In this document: one piece after another, positions 16,220 through 25,036 of the stretch
Layout of the letters: each line of letters opens with the position of its first letter
How positions within the stretch are numbered: the stretch's first letter is position 1
Assembly: GCA_036275915.1 (NCBI GenBank)
Contig: DASUCV010000009.1
Coordinates: 124,001-188,000 of the forward strand
Source: Candidatus Polarisedimenticolaceae bacterium
GTDB taxonomy: Bacteria; Acidobacteriota; Polarisedimenticolia; Polarisedimenticolales; DASRJG01
DNA: 64,000 bases
Direction of reading: 5' to 3'
Position numbers and translations under genes: made by a program
Notes under the pieces: model-generated
Told to the model about the DNA's origin: nothing
Databases searched by the model: none
What the model saw: only the letters and a program-made list of their open reading frames with translations

Positions 16220-17160
16220 GAGCACCGGTCCTTCTCGCGACGGCTCTCGCGCTCACCGCGTGCACGCATCGCGAGCCGTCGTCGTTCCAGGGATACGCCG
16301 AGGGCGAGTTCGTCTACGTCGGCTCGCCGGTCGGCGGGCGTCTCGAGAAGCTCGACGTGACGAAGGGACAGAACGTCGAGGCCGGAGCGCCGCTCTTCAC
16401 GCTCGAGTCGGTGCAAGAAGCGGCCGCGGTGGCGCAGGCCGAGCAGAACCTCCATGCCGCGCGGGCGAAGCTCGCCGATCTCGGCACCGGCAAGCGCGCG
16501 CCCGAGCTCGCGGTGACGGAGGCGCAGCTCGAGCAGGCGCAGGCGAAGGCCGCGCAGTCGGAGGCGGCGCTCGCGCGCGACACGGCGCAGCTCCAGGCGG
16601 GCGGGATCGCGCGGAAGGATCTCGAGGCGACACAGGCCGCGCACGACACCGATGCCGCGAGGGTCCGCGAGCTTCAGGAGCAGCTCCAGGTGGCGCGCCT
16701 CGCCGCGCGCCCTGAGCAGATCCAGGCGCAGAGCTCGGAGGTCGCGGCGGCGCAGGCGGAGCTCGACCAGGCGAAGTGGAAGCTCGATCAGAAGCGCCTC
16801 GCGGCCACGAAGCCCGGACTCGTCTTCGATACGCTGTTCCGCGAGGGTGAGTGGGTGCCCGCGGGGAGCCCCGTCGTGCGGATGCTCCCGCCGGAGAACG
16901 TCAAGGTCCGCTTCTTCGTGCCGGAGACCCTCGTCGCGCGGTTCGCCGCCGGGCAGAAGCTCACCGTCCGCTGTGACGGCTGCGCGTCGCCGATCGACGC
17001 CGCGGTGAGCTACGTCTCCGCGGAGCCGGAGTACACGCCGCCGGTCATCTACAGCAACGAGACCCGCTCGAAGATGGTCTTCATGATCGAGGCGCGTCCG
17101 TCGGATCCGCGCAAGGCGAATCTCCGTCCCGGCCAGCCGGTCCAGGTCGCGCTGCCGTGA
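16216..17160 (+). CDS. HlyD-family periplasmic adaptor lipoprotein of an ABC efflux system
   Basis: 314 residues. A short signal peptide ends in the lipobox LTAC (Cys16). Residues 30-60 form the first half-lipoyl motif with GRLEKLDVTKGQNVEAGAPL, followed by a long Ala/Gln/Glu-rich coiled-coil hairpin (about 70-195), the second lipoyl half with ATKPGLVFD and GEWVPAGSPV, and a beta-barrel domain ending in LRPGQPVQVAL. It should bridge the ABC permease and outer-membrane factor encoded just downstream. It overlaps both neighbours by 4 nt. Confidence 0.93.
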   Translation: MRAPVLLATALALTACTHREPSSFQGYAEGEFVYVGSPVGGRLEKLDVTKGQNVEAGAPLFTLESVQEAAAVAQAEQNLHAARAKLADLGTGKRAPELAVTEAQLEQAQAKAAQSEAALARDTAQLQAGGIARKDLEATQAAHDTDAARVRELQEQLQVARLAARPEQIQAQSSEVAAAQAELDQAKWKLDQKRLAATKPGLVFDTLFREGEWVPAGSPVVRMLPPENVKVRFFVPETLVARFAAGQKLTVRCDGCASPIDAAVSYVSAEPEYTPPVIYSNETRSKMVFMIEARPSDPRKANLRPGQPVQVALP

Positions 17161-18098
17161 GCGACGCCCCCGCGCTCGCGATCGACGTCCGGGGGCTCAA
17201 CAAGACGTTCGGCGACAAGCACGTCGTGCGCGACGTCTCGATGCAGGTGCGCCGCGGCGAGATCTTCGGCTTCCTCGGCCCGAACGGCAGCGGCAAGACG
17301 ACGACGATCCGCATGATGTGCGGCCTGCTCACCCCCGACTCGGGCACCGGCACGTGCCTCGGCTTCGACATCCTGAAGGAGAGCGACCAGATCAAGCGTC
17401 ACGTCGGGTACATGACGCAGCGCTTCTCGTTCTGGGAGGACCTCTCGATCCGCGAGAACCTCGACTTCGTCGCGCGCGTCTACGAGATGCGCGATCGCAA
17501 GGCCAAGGTGGCGAAGGCGCTCGAGGATCTCGGGCTCGCCTCGCGCGCCTCCCAGCTCGCGGGAGCGCTCTCGGGCGGCTGGAAGCAGCGGCTCGCGCTT
17601 GCGGCGTGCATGCTCCACGAGCCGGAGCTGCTGCTCCTCGACGAGCCGACCGCCGGCGTCGACCCGAAGGCGCGGCGCGATTTCTGGGACGAGCTGCACC
17701 GCCTCGCCGCGGGCGGGATCTCGGTTCTCGTGAGCACGCACTACATGGACGAGGCCGAGCGCTGCCACAAGCTCGCCTACATCTCGTACGGCGTCCTCAT
17801 GGCTCAGGGCAGCGCCGCCGAGATCGTCGCCGCCGAGAACCTGACGACGTGGACGGTGACCGGCGGCGACCTCGCGGCGCTCTCCGCGACGCTCCAGGGG
17901 AAACCGGGAGTCGAGCAGACCGCCGTCTTCGGCGCCGAGCTGCACGTGACGGGGCGCGACGCCGCGGCGCTCGAGGCGACCCTGCGCCGCGAGACGGCGA
18001 ACGGCGGGTTCCGTATCGAGCGCAGCGAGGTCGGCCTGGAAGACGTCTTCATCCATCTCATGTCGCGGTCGCAGGACAACTACGGGAGCGCGGCATGA
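17157..18098 (+). CDS. ABC transporter ATP-binding protein (drug/lipid export type)
   Basis: 313 residues from a GTG that overlaps the previous stop (GTGA). Walker A GPNGSGKTTT near 41-50, Q-loop in YMTQRFSFWEDLS, signature LSGGWKQRLALA, Walker B LLLLDEPTAGVDPKARR and the switch His in VSTHYMDEAERC. The C-terminal 90 residues are the extra domain common to ABC-2 export ATPases. It has one nucleotide-binding domain, whereas YbhF-type proteins have two, so it would act as a dimer with a single permease type. Confidence 0.94.
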   Translation: MSDAPALAIDVRGLNKTFGDKHVVRDVSMQVRRGEIFGFLGPNGSGKTTTIRMMCGLLTPDSGTGTCLGFDILKESDQIKRHVGYMTQRFSFWEDLSIRENLDFVARVYEMRDRKAKVAKALEDLGLASRASQLAGALSGGWKQRLALAACMLHEPELLLLDEPTAGVDPKARRDFWDELHRLAAGGISVLVSTHYMDEAERCHKLAYISYGVLMAQGSAAEIVAAENLTTWTVTGGDLAALSATLQGKPGVEQTAVFGAELHVTGRDAAALEATLRRETANGGFRIERSEVGLEDVFIHLMSRSQDNYGSAA

Positions 18099-19231
18099 GG
18101 CGTTGGTCGTTCATGCGACTCTCGAGCATCATGCGCAAGGAGTTCCTCCAGCTCCGGCGCGACCGGCTCACCTTCGGGATGATCATCGGCATCCCGATCG
18201 TGCAGCTCATGCTCTTCGGGTACGCGATCAACACCGATCCGAAGCACCTCAGGACCGCCGTCATCCAGGCCGACCGGAGCGAGTTCACGCGCAGCTACCT
18301 CGCGGCGATGAAGACGACCGGCTACTTCGATTTCGTCCGCGAGCTGCCCGACGAGGCGGCGGGAAGGGACGCGCTCGCCCGCGGCGAGGTTCAGTTCGTT
18401 CTCAACATCCCCGCCGGCTTCACGCACGATCTCCTGCGGGGCGACAGGCCCGCCCTCCTCCTCGAGGCCGACGCGACCGATCCGTCGGCAACCGGTCTTG
18501 CCGTCGCGTCCGTGCGTGAGCTCGTGCTCGCGGTCGCGAAGCGCGACCTCGTCGGCCCCCTCGCGCCGCTCGCCGGGGCGACGGCGCCCGCCTTCGACGT
18601 GCGCGTGCACAAGCTCTACAACCCGGAAGGGCTGACGCAGCGAAACATCGTTCCGGGGTTGATGGGCGTCATCCTCGCGATGACGATGGTCATGATGACC
18701 GGGCTCGCGATGACGCGCGAGCGCGAGCGCGGCACGATGGAGAACCTCCTCGCCACGCCCGTGCGGCCCCTCGAGGTCATGGTCGGGAAGATCGTCCCGT
18801 ACGTCCTGATCGGCCTGGTCCAGATCTCGATCGTCCTCACCGCGGCGCGGTGGATCTTCGGCGTGCCGATCGTCGGAAGCCTCGCCGCCGTCTACGTCGT
18901 GGCGCTCGTCTACGTCGCCGCGAACCTCACGGTCGGGATCACCCTCTCGTCGCTCGCAAGGAACCAGCTCCAGGCGATGCAGATGACCTTCTTCTACTTC
19001 CTGCCGTCGATCCTGCTCTCCGGCTTCATGTTCCCGTTCCAGGGGATGCCGCCGTGGGCGCGCGGCATCGGCAGCCTCCTCCCCTTGACCTACTTCAACC
19101 GGCTGATCCGCGGCATCCTCCTCAAGGGGAACGGCTGGATCGACCTGTGGCCGAACCTCTGGCCTCTGCTCGTCTTCATCGTCGCGGTCATGGGGATCGC
19201 GCTGCGCTTCTACCGGAAGACCCTCGATTGA
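18095..19231 (+). CDS. ABC-2 type permease
   Basis: 378 residues. The ATG at 18095 overlaps the ATPase stop (ATGA). N-terminal RLSSIMRKEFLQLRRDRLTFG with the first membrane helix (about 25-45), a large extracytoplasmic domain (50-180), then five hydrophobic segments to the C-terminus with RERERGTMENLLATPVRPLE and FFYFLPSILLSGFMFPFQGM, the hallmarks of ABC2_membrane_3 permeases of the YhhJ/YbhS/YbhR type. Only one permease gene is present, so a homodimer is expected. The substrate is unknown. Confidence 0.93.
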   Translation: MRRWSFMRLSSIMRKEFLQLRRDRLTFGMIIGIPIVQLMLFGYAINTDPKHLRTAVIQADRSEFTRSYLAAMKTTGYFDFVRELPDEAAGRDALARGEVQFVLNIPAGFTHDLLRGDRPALLLEADATDPSATGLAVASVRELVLAVAKRDLVGPLAPLAGATAPAFDVRVHKLYNPEGLTQRNIVPGLMGVILAMTMVMMTGLAMTRERERGTMENLLATPVRPLEVMVGKIVPYVLIGLVQISIVLTAARWIFGVPIVGSLAAVYVVALVYVAANLTVGITLSSLARNQLQAMQMTFFYFLPSILLSGFMFPFQGMPPWARGIGSLLPLTYFNRLIRGILLKGNGWIDLWPNLWPLLVFIVAVMGIALRFYRKTLD

Positions 19232-20676
19232 TGCGCCGCGCCATCGCCGCCGGTTGTTGTCTCTTGCTCGTCGCGTGCACCGTGGGGCCCGACTACAAGG
19301 CGCCCGAGCCGCCGACCGTCACCCGGTACCGCAGCGAATCCGCGTCCGAGCCGGCCGGCCCCGGGCGCGACGTCCCGGCCGCGTGGTGGACCCTCTTCGA
19401 ATCGCCCGCGCTCGACGCGCTCGTGCGGGAAGCGCTCGAGAAGAACCCGAAGCTCGAGGGGGCGCAGGCCGCGCTCCGGAAGGCGCAGGAAGACGTCGCC
19501 GGCAAGCGCAGCGCCCGCTATCCACAGATCGATGCGCGCGGCGCCGTGAACTCCGTCGACGTGAATGCGAAGTCGCTCGGCGCTCCCGCACTTCCCTTCG
19601 ACACGCCGCTCACCCTCTACGACGCCTCGGTGAGCGTGAAGTACACGCTCGACCTCTTCGGCAAGACGCGGCGCGAGCTCGAGGCGCTGTCGGCGCGGGC
19701 CGAGTACCAGACCTTCCAGCTCGAAGGCGCGCGTCTCATGCTCGCGGGAAACGTCGTCACCGCGGCGATCCGCATCGCGGCCCTCACCGACCAGATCGAG
19801 CTGACGCAGGCGATCGTCGACGTGCAAGGCAAGCGGCTCGAGGTCGCGCAGAAGCTCGAGTCGCTCGGCGGCGTCCCGCACCTCGAGGTCGTGAGCCAGT
19901 CCGGCGACCTCGCACGCACGCGCGCGACGCTTCCCCCGCTCCGCGACCAGCGTGACAAGGCCCTTCACCGGCTTGCGATCTATCTCGGCAAGGCACCGGG
20001 CGAGACGGAGCTTCCCGCGCTCCGCCTCGCCGATCTCAAGCTCCCCGTCGAGCTGCCGCTCTCCCTCCCCTCGGAGCTGGCGCGCCAACGACCGGATATC
20101 CGCGCGGCGGAAGCGCTCCTCCACGAGGCGAGCGCGCGGGTCGGCGTCGCGACGGCGAACTTCTACCCGCAGATCACGCTCTCGGCGACCGCCGGCTCGC
20201 TCGCAACCGCGCTCGGCGATCTCCTCTCGAGCGGGACCGGCTTCTACTTCATCGGCGCCTCGCTCCTGCAGCCGATCTTCCACGGCGGCCAGCTCAAGGC
20301 GGAGAAGCGCGGCGCGGTGGCGGCATTCGACCAGGCGGGCGCCGCTTACCGCGAGACGGTGCTCACAGGACTTCAGGACGTCGCCGACACGCTGAGCGCG
20401 CTCGAGCACGACGGCACCGCGCTCGAAGAGAGAGCCGATGCGGCGAAGCTCGCCGACGAGGCGCTCACGATCACCTCGCAGCGCTACGACGTGGGCGGCG
20501 TGAGCTACATCTCCCTCCTCGACGCCCAGCGTCAGCACCGCGAGGCGGTCCTCGCGCGTGCCGAGGCCGACGCCGCGCGCTACGCGGATTCCGCCGCGCT
20601 CTTCCAGGCGCTCGGCGGCGGATGGTGGACGGAGAGAGAGAAGCAGAAGGAGAAGGAGAAGGAGAAGACCGAATGA
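19231..20676 (+). CDS. NodT-type outer-membrane efflux lipoprotein
   Basis: 481 residues. The ATG shares a base with the permease stop (TGATG). Signal peptide with lipobox LVAC (Cys16) and the NodT hallmark CTVGPDYKAPEPPTV. Two outer-membrane efflux repeats follow, with WWTLFESPALDALVREAL, TLYDASVSVKYTLDLFGKTRR, RQRPDIRAAEALLHEASARVGVA split over the family's conserved positions, and LLQPIFHGGQLKAEK. The C-terminus ends in a Lys/Glu-rich tail. It completes a tripartite exporter with the three genes before it. Confidence 0.93.
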   Translation: MRRAIAAGCCLLLVACTVGPDYKAPEPPTVTRYRSESASEPAGPGRDVPAAWWTLFESPALDALVREALEKNPKLEGAQAALRKAQEDVAGKRSARYPQIDARGAVNSVDVNAKSLGAPALPFDTPLTLYDASVSVKYTLDLFGKTRRELEALSARAEYQTFQLEGARLMLAGNVVTAAIRIAALTDQIELTQAIVDVQGKRLEVAQKLESLGGVPHLEVVSQSGDLARTRATLPPLRDQRDKALHRLAIYLGKAPGETELPALRLADLKLPVELPLSLPSELARQRPDIRAAEALLHEASARVGVATANFYPQITLSATAGSLATALGDLLSSGTGFYFIGASLLQPIFHGGQLKAEKRGAVAAFDQAGAAYRETVLTGLQDVADTLSALEHDGTALEERADAAKLADEALTITSQRYDVGGVSYISLLDAQRQHREAVLARAEADAARYADSAALFQALGGGWWTEREKQKEKEKEKTE

Positions 20677-21638
20677 TCGCCGTGCTCCTGGCCGCCGAGG
20701 TCCTCCGCTACGTCCCGAAGCACGAGGAGCTGAAATACACCTTCGGCGGCGCGGCGCCGACGCACCACATCAAGCCGGGAACGCGCATCCTCTCGTGGAG
20801 CGAGGACTGCTTCGACGGGGCGCTTACGAAGCCCGGGCAGAAGCCGAGCGAGGTGCTGGTGCCGGGCCACGACAACCCGCAGACCGGCCCGTTTTATGTC
20901 GACGGCGCCGAGCCGGGCGACACGCTCGCGATCAAGATCGAGAAGCTCGAGCCGGCGCGGGACTACGGCCTCTCGGTCGCCTTCGCCGGCTTCGGCGCGC
21001 TCAAGGGGTCCGACCGGACCGCGATGCTCGGACCCGAGCTACCGGAGACGGTGTGGTTCTACACGGTCGATCGCGCGAAGGGGGTCGCGCGCACGCGCTC
21101 GCAAGACGGCAAGCTGTCGTGGGAAGTTCCGCTCGCCCCGTTCCTCGGCTGCCTCGGCGTCTCCCCCGCCTACGGCGAGGTCCGCTCGACGATCGTCCCC
21201 GATTCCTTCGGCGGCAACATGGATTGCCCCGAAGTGCGCGCCGGCAACACGGTCTACCTCGGCGTGCGCGTTCCCGGCGGACTCCTCTCGTTCGGCGACG
21301 GCCACTATGCGATGGGCGACGGCGAGATCATGGGCACCGCGATCGAAGGCGCGATGAACGTCGAGATCACCGTCGACCTCATCAAGAAGAGAGACACGCC
21401 GTGGCCGCGCATCGAGAACGCCGACTGGATGATGTCGGTCGGCGCCGCGCGCCCGCTCGAAGACGCGGCGCGCGTCGCCTTCAAGGACATGGTGCGCTGG
21501 GTGCAGGAGAAGACCGGCCTCTCCGAGATGGACGCCTACGAGTTCGTCTCGCAGAACGCCAAGGCGCCGATCACCGAGATCGTGGACCCGGAGTACACGG
21601 TGACGGTGAAGATCCCGAAGGCCCGTCTCCCGAAATAA
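20673..21638 (+). CDS. Acetamidase/formamidase family protein
   Basis: 321 residues. The ATG at 20673 overlaps the outer-membrane factor stop (ATGA). Family hallmarks: TGPFYVDGAEPGDTLAIKIEKL, PFLGCLGVSPAYG, STIVPDSFGGNMDCPEV, GDGHYAMGDGEI and MNVEITVDL (each seen in order between residues 70 and 250). Members hydrolyse formamide or acetamide, though many are uncharacterised. Its place as the sixth gene of a kinase-exporter operon is unusual and might mean that the exported compound is an amide or derivative; this is speculation. The stop lies inside the palindrome at 21634-21691. Confidence 0.9.
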   Translation: MIAVLLAAEVLRYVPKHEELKYTFGGAAPTHHIKPGTRILSWSEDCFDGALTKPGQKPSEVLVPGHDNPQTGPFYVDGAEPGDTLAIKIEKLEPARDYGLSVAFAGFGALKGSDRTAMLGPELPETVWFYTVDRAKGVARTRSQDGKLSWEVPLAPFLGCLGVSPAYGEVRSTIVPDSFGGNMDCPEVRAGNTVYLGVRVPGGLLSFGDGHYAMGDGEIMGTAIEGAMNVEITVDLIKKRDTPWPRIENADWMMSVGAARPLEDAARVAFKDMVRWVQEKTGLSEMDAYEFVSQNAKAPITEIVDPEYTVTVKIPKARLPK

Positions 21639-21691
21639 GGGGACAGCTTCCGAGACTCGAACTTCAGAGTTTCGGAAGCTGTCCCCTTATT
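21634..21691. repeat. 25-bp inverted repeat of the GGGGACAG family
   Basis: Arms at 21634-21658 and 21667-21691 match at 24 of 25 positions with an 8-nt spacer; each arm begins AATAAGGGGACAGCTTCCGA. The left arm contains the acetamidase stop TAA and the right arm ends 3 nt before the sulfatase stop. It fills the convergent gap and probably also terminates both transcripts. Confidence 0.8.
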
Positions 21692-21694
21692 CCC

Positions 21695-23110
21695 CTACGG
21701 CTGCTCGACCGTAGCTGTCGTCTCGGGGAACAGCACCGACCCGAAGAGCACCGAGCGGACCGTGCCCACCGCCTCGTTCAAGATGAGAGGCGGCACACCG
21801 TCCTTCGCGAGCGCCTCGAGCCGCTTCTGAAGGGCGGCCACCTTCTCCGGATTGGACGCGGAGAGGTCGGTCGTCTCACCCGGATCCTTCGAGAGATCGA
21901 ACAACTCGACCTTCGACGGCAGGGTCGTCTGCCAGACGAGCTTCCAATCGCCCTGGCGCACCGCGCCGCGGAACGGCTCGACGTCGTAAACGACCTCGGT
22001 GCGCGGCGACGGCTTCCCCTCCGCGATCGCCGGCCAGACGTCGAGCCCGTCGAGCGGCTTGTTCTTGCCGAGCGTGGCTCCGGCGAGACGCCCGAGCGTC
22101 GGGTACATGTCGACGACATGGATCGGCCCATCGACGACCGTGCCGGCCTTGATGTGCCCGGGCCAGCTCACGACCGCGGGGACGCGGGTGCCGCCCTCGT
22201 AGAGGCTCCCCTTCCCGTCGCGATACGGCCCGTTGTCGCAGGGGATCGTGGCGTGCGACATATCGACCTCGCCGGTCACTTTCGCCGAGCGCGGACCGCC
22301 GTTGTCGTTCTGCCAGACGACGACGGTGTTTTCCCTCATTTTTTTCTTCTCGAGCGCGGCGAGTACGCGGCCGACCTGATCGTCCATCGCCGTGATCATC
22401 GCGTCGTACGCGCGCACCGACGGGTCCGCGACGGACGCGTAGCGATCGAGATACTCCTTCGGCGCTTGGTACGGCGCGTGCGGCGCCGTGAAGGCAAGGT
22501 AGAGGAACAGCGGCGTCTTCGGATCGTGCCGCTCGATCACCTTGACGGCGTCGTTGCCGATCAGCTCGGTGGCATACCCTTCTTCGTCCAAAGGCTGGTT
22601 GTCGCGAAACCAGTCCCGCGTCCCGTGCGCGGTATGCTTGAAGTAGTCGATCTCGCCGATGAGCGGGCCGTATTGGTAGTCGAAGCCGCGCTGGCGCGGC
22701 CAGTACTTCTTGTCCGCGTGACCGAGATGCCACTTGCCGACGATCGCCGTCTCGTACCCGGCCGACTTCAGGAGCTGCGGCAGGATCCACTCGTCGGTGG
22801 GAAGGCCGTACGTCCCCGAAGACGGGATCACGAGCGTCTGGAGGCCGTAGCGGTGCGGGTAACGCCCCGTCATGAGCGCGGCGCGCGTCGGCGTGCACAT
22901 CTGCTGCGCATAGAACTGATCGAGGCGTGCCCCTTCGCCCGCGAGGCGGTCGATGTTCGGCGTCTTGATTGCGGAGCCGTGGTAGCCGACGTCCTTCCAC
23001 CCCATGTCGTCGACGATCACGTAGACGATGTTGGGGTGCTGCACGGGAGCTTGGGCGAAGGCCGAGAGGAACGCGGCGGCCCCTACGGCGAGAGCGGCGA
23101 GGTTTCGCAT
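21695..23110 (-). CDS. Secreted sulfatase (arylsulfatase type)
   Basis: 471 residues. The ATG at 23110 gives a clean signal peptide (to about residue 20, ending SAFAQ). PNIVYVIVDDMGWKDVGYHG supplies the metal-binding Asp pair, and CTPTRAALMTGRYPHR holds the formylglycine motif C-x-P-x-R at Cys72. GKWHLGH and FTAPHAPYQAP add the usual Lys and His residues. It resembles arylsulfatase B-like enzymes. Activity needs a formylglycine-generating or anSME maturation enzyme, not seen here. An upstream in-frame ATG at 23239 lies inside the opposite gene and is rejected. Confidence 0.93.
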   Translation of the reverse strand: MRNLAALAVGAAAFLSAFAQAPVQHPNIVYVIVDDMGWKDVGYHGSAIKTPNIDRLAGEGARLDQFYAQQMCTPTRAALMTGRYPHRYGLQTLVIPSSGTYGLPTDEWILPQLLKSAGYETAIVGKWHLGHADKKYWPRQRGFDYQYGPLIGEIDYFKHTAHGTRDWFRDNQPLDEEGYATELIGNDAVKVIERHDPKTPLFLYLAFTAPHAPYQAPKEYLDRYASVADPSVRAYDAMITAMDDQVGRVLAALEKKKMRENTVVVWQNDNGGPRSAKVTGEVDMSHATIPCDNGPYRDGKGSLYEGGTRVPAVVSWPGHIKAGTVVDGPIHVVDMYPTLGRLAGATLGKNKPLDGLDVWPAIAEGKPSPRTEVVYDVEPFRGAVRQGDWKLVWQTTLPSKVELFDLSKDPGETTDLSASNPEKVAALQKRLEALAKDGVPPLILNEAVGTVRSVLFGSVLFPETTATVEQP

Positions 23111-23119
23111 AGGGCGCGG

Positions 23120-23127
23120 AGTATAGT
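23120..23127. promoter_or_regulatory. Overlapping divergent -10 elements of sulfatase and carbonic anhydrase
   Basis: AGTATAGT reads TATACT on the minus strand (9 nt before the sulfatase ATG) and TATAGT on the plus strand (23 nt before the carbonic anhydrase ATG). The two promoters share four bases in a 40-nt gap, so RNA polymerase could occupy only one at a time. Confidence 0.4.
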
Positions 23128-23150
23128 CGCGGCGGACGAAGGGAGACACC

Positions 23151-23909
23151 ATGAGATACGTCGCTCGATTCGCCGTCCTCCTGATGCCTGCGCTCGCCAT
23201 GGCAGCCGAACACCACGGCAAAGAGGCTCCGCACTTCACCTACGAAGGCGCCGAGGGGCCCGAGCACTGGGGCGATCTCGACCCGTCGTTCCAGGCGTGC
23301 AAGCTTGGCAAGCTCCAGTCGCCGATCGACATCCCGGCGTCGACGCTCAAGCCCTCGGCGCTCGATCCGATCACGTTCGACTACAAGCCCTCACCGCTCA
23401 AGATCACCGACAACGGGCATACCGTGATGGCCACCTATGCGCCGGGAAGCGTCATCCACGTCGGGCCTCAGACTTACGAGCTGCAGCAGATCCACTTCCA
23501 TCGCCCGAGCGAGGAGACGATCGACGGAAAACCACACGCGATGGTCGCCCACCTCGTCCACAAGAACAAAGACGGGAAGCTCGCGGTCGTCGCCGTGCTC
23601 TTCGACGAAGGGGCGGCGAACCCGGCGGTTCACAAGATCTTCTCGCACATCCCTTCGGAAAAAGGGAAAGAGAGCTTGGTGTTCGGGGAGACGATCGACG
23701 CGAAGAACCTCCTCCCCGCGACGAAGTCGTACTTCACGTTCATGGGCTCGCTGACCACGCCGCCCTGCTCCGAAGGCGTCCGGTGGTTCGTCCTCGGGAC
23801 CTCGGCGACCGTCACGCATCAACAGATCGAGACGTTCGCGAAGCATTACCCGCACAACGCGCGTCCGACGCAGGCGCTCGGCGGCCGTGAGATCAAGGAG
23901 AGCCAGTAG
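23151..23909 (+). CDS. Alpha-type carbonic anhydrase, secreted
   Basis: 252 residues with a signal peptide ending in AMAAE (residue 20). Alpha-class signatures are QSPIDIP, the zinc ligands His115 and His117 in QIHFHRPSE, and His134 in MVAHLVHKN, plus GSLTTPPCSEGVRWFVL near 202-218. Two Cys (about 50 and 209) match the disulfide of bacterial periplasmic enzymes. It hydrates CO2 in the periplasm or outside. GGGAG lies 5 nt upstream of the ATG. Confidence 0.95.
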   Translation: MRYVARFAVLLMPALAMAAEHHGKEAPHFTYEGAEGPEHWGDLDPSFQACKLGKLQSPIDIPASTLKPSALDPITFDYKPSPLKITDNGHTVMATYAPGSVIHVGPQTYELQQIHFHRPSEETIDGKPHAMVAHLVHKNKDGKLAVVAVLFDEGAANPAVHKIFSHIPSEKGKESLVFGETIDAKNLLPATKSYFTFMGSLTTPPCSEGVRWFVLGTSATVTHQQIETFAKHYPHNARPTQALGGREIKESQ

Positions 23910-24042
23910 AGTAGAATCCCCGTGGCTTGAAGGAAGCCGCCGGGTCCGCGGGAAGGGTTCAACCCAACTTCATTCGACAGGCCGAATCGTTCACTCCGTG
24001 CCGCCCGTCTGCGGACCTCGGGCTCGACGCATGGGGTGTCTC

Positions 24043-25035
24043 ATGAAGAAGCAGCTTCCGTCCCGGCCCGACCTCGACCACCTTCGCCGCCAGGCCAAAT
24101 CCCTTCTCTCGGCGCTCGCGACCGGCGACGACGGCGCCGCCAAGACGCTGATCGAGCACCTCCCCGCCGCGAAGGAGCAGACGATCGCCCAGGTCGGGAA
24201 CGCCGGCTACCGCCTGGCCGACGCGCAGAGCGCCGTCGCGCGGAAGTCGGGGTTCGCGAGCTGGCCCGCGCTCGCACGCCACGTCACGCAGCTCCGCGGC
24301 CTCGAGGGCACGTGGGAGTTCACGAGCCTCGAGATCGAGGGGACCAAGATGCCGCGCGCCGTGCTCGCCTCCTCGCGGCTCATCATCGACGGCGACCTCT
24401 TCCGGACCGAGTCCCCCGAGGCGATCTACGAGGGCGTCTTCAACATCGACGTCGAGGCCGATCCGCCCCGCATCGACATCGAGTTCGTGCAAGGTCCCGA
24501 GGCGGGCAACTGGTCGTATGGAATCTACGAGCTCGGCGGTGACGCGCTCACGATCTGTCTGGGGCTCACCGGCGCCTCTCGTCCCACGAAGTTCGTCACG
24601 ACTCCCGGCTCGAAGCACGCGCTCGAGACGCTGACGCGTCGGCGGGCGGGCTCGACCACGCCGTCCCCCGTCGCCTTCGAGCCCAGCTCGGCCGACGATC
24701 TCACCCCGATGAGCGGCACGTGGAAGGCCGTCTCGGTCATCATCGACGGGATGGCGCTCCCGAAGAGCGTGCTCGCCACGGGATGGCGCGAGGTCGAGGG
24801 CAACCGCACGCGCGTCGCCTTTGGCGGAGCGCCGATCCTCGATGCCCCGACGCGCGTCTCCGGGTCGAACCCCTGGGAGGTCGATTACCTCCAGGGCGGG
24901 CGGATCCAGCGCGCGCTCGTGCGCATCGTCGACGGGGATCTCGAGTCCTGCATGGCGCCGGCGGACGCGCCGAGGCCGACGCGCTTCGACGGTGCGAAGG
25001 GGACGGGCTGGACGCTCAGCCGCTGGCGGAAGTGA
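24043..25035 (+). CDS. TIGR03067-type protein with two repeated beta domains
   Basis: 330 residues. MKKQLPSRPDLDHLRRQAKSLL begins a helical N-terminal segment of the kind found ahead of ankyrin-like or TIGR03067 domains; the ATG at 24043 is preferred over 24031 on that ground. Two similar domains follow: LEGTWEFTSLEIEGTKMPRAVLA (about 87 on) and MSGTWKAVSVIIDGMALPKSVLA (about 224 on), each a lipocalin-like TIGR03067 repeat. Function unknown. The 133-nt gap upstream holds TAGAAT (23912-23917) and a small GGCTT/AAGCC stem but no gene. Confidence 0.8.
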   Translation: MKKQLPSRPDLDHLRRQAKSLLSALATGDDGAAKTLIEHLPAAKEQTIAQVGNAGYRLADAQSAVARKSGFASWPALARHVTQLRGLEGTWEFTSLEIEGTKMPRAVLASSRLIIDGDLFRTESPEAIYEGVFNIDVEADPPRIDIEFVQGPEAGNWSYGIYELGGDALTICLGLTGASRPTKFVTTPGSKHALETLTRRRAGSTTPSPVAFEPSSADDLTPMSGTWKAVSVIIDGMALPKSVLATGWREVEGNRTRVAFGGAPILDAPTRVSGSNPWEVDYLQGGRIQRALVRIVDGDLESCMAPADAPRPTRFDGAKGTGWTLSRWRK

Positions 25036-25036
25036 C

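Noticed and set aside
23945-23975. GGGTTCAACCC, resembling a tRNA T-arm
   Set aside because: No matching acceptor stem, anticodon arm or CCA-proximal pairing surrounds it, so it is not a tRNA.
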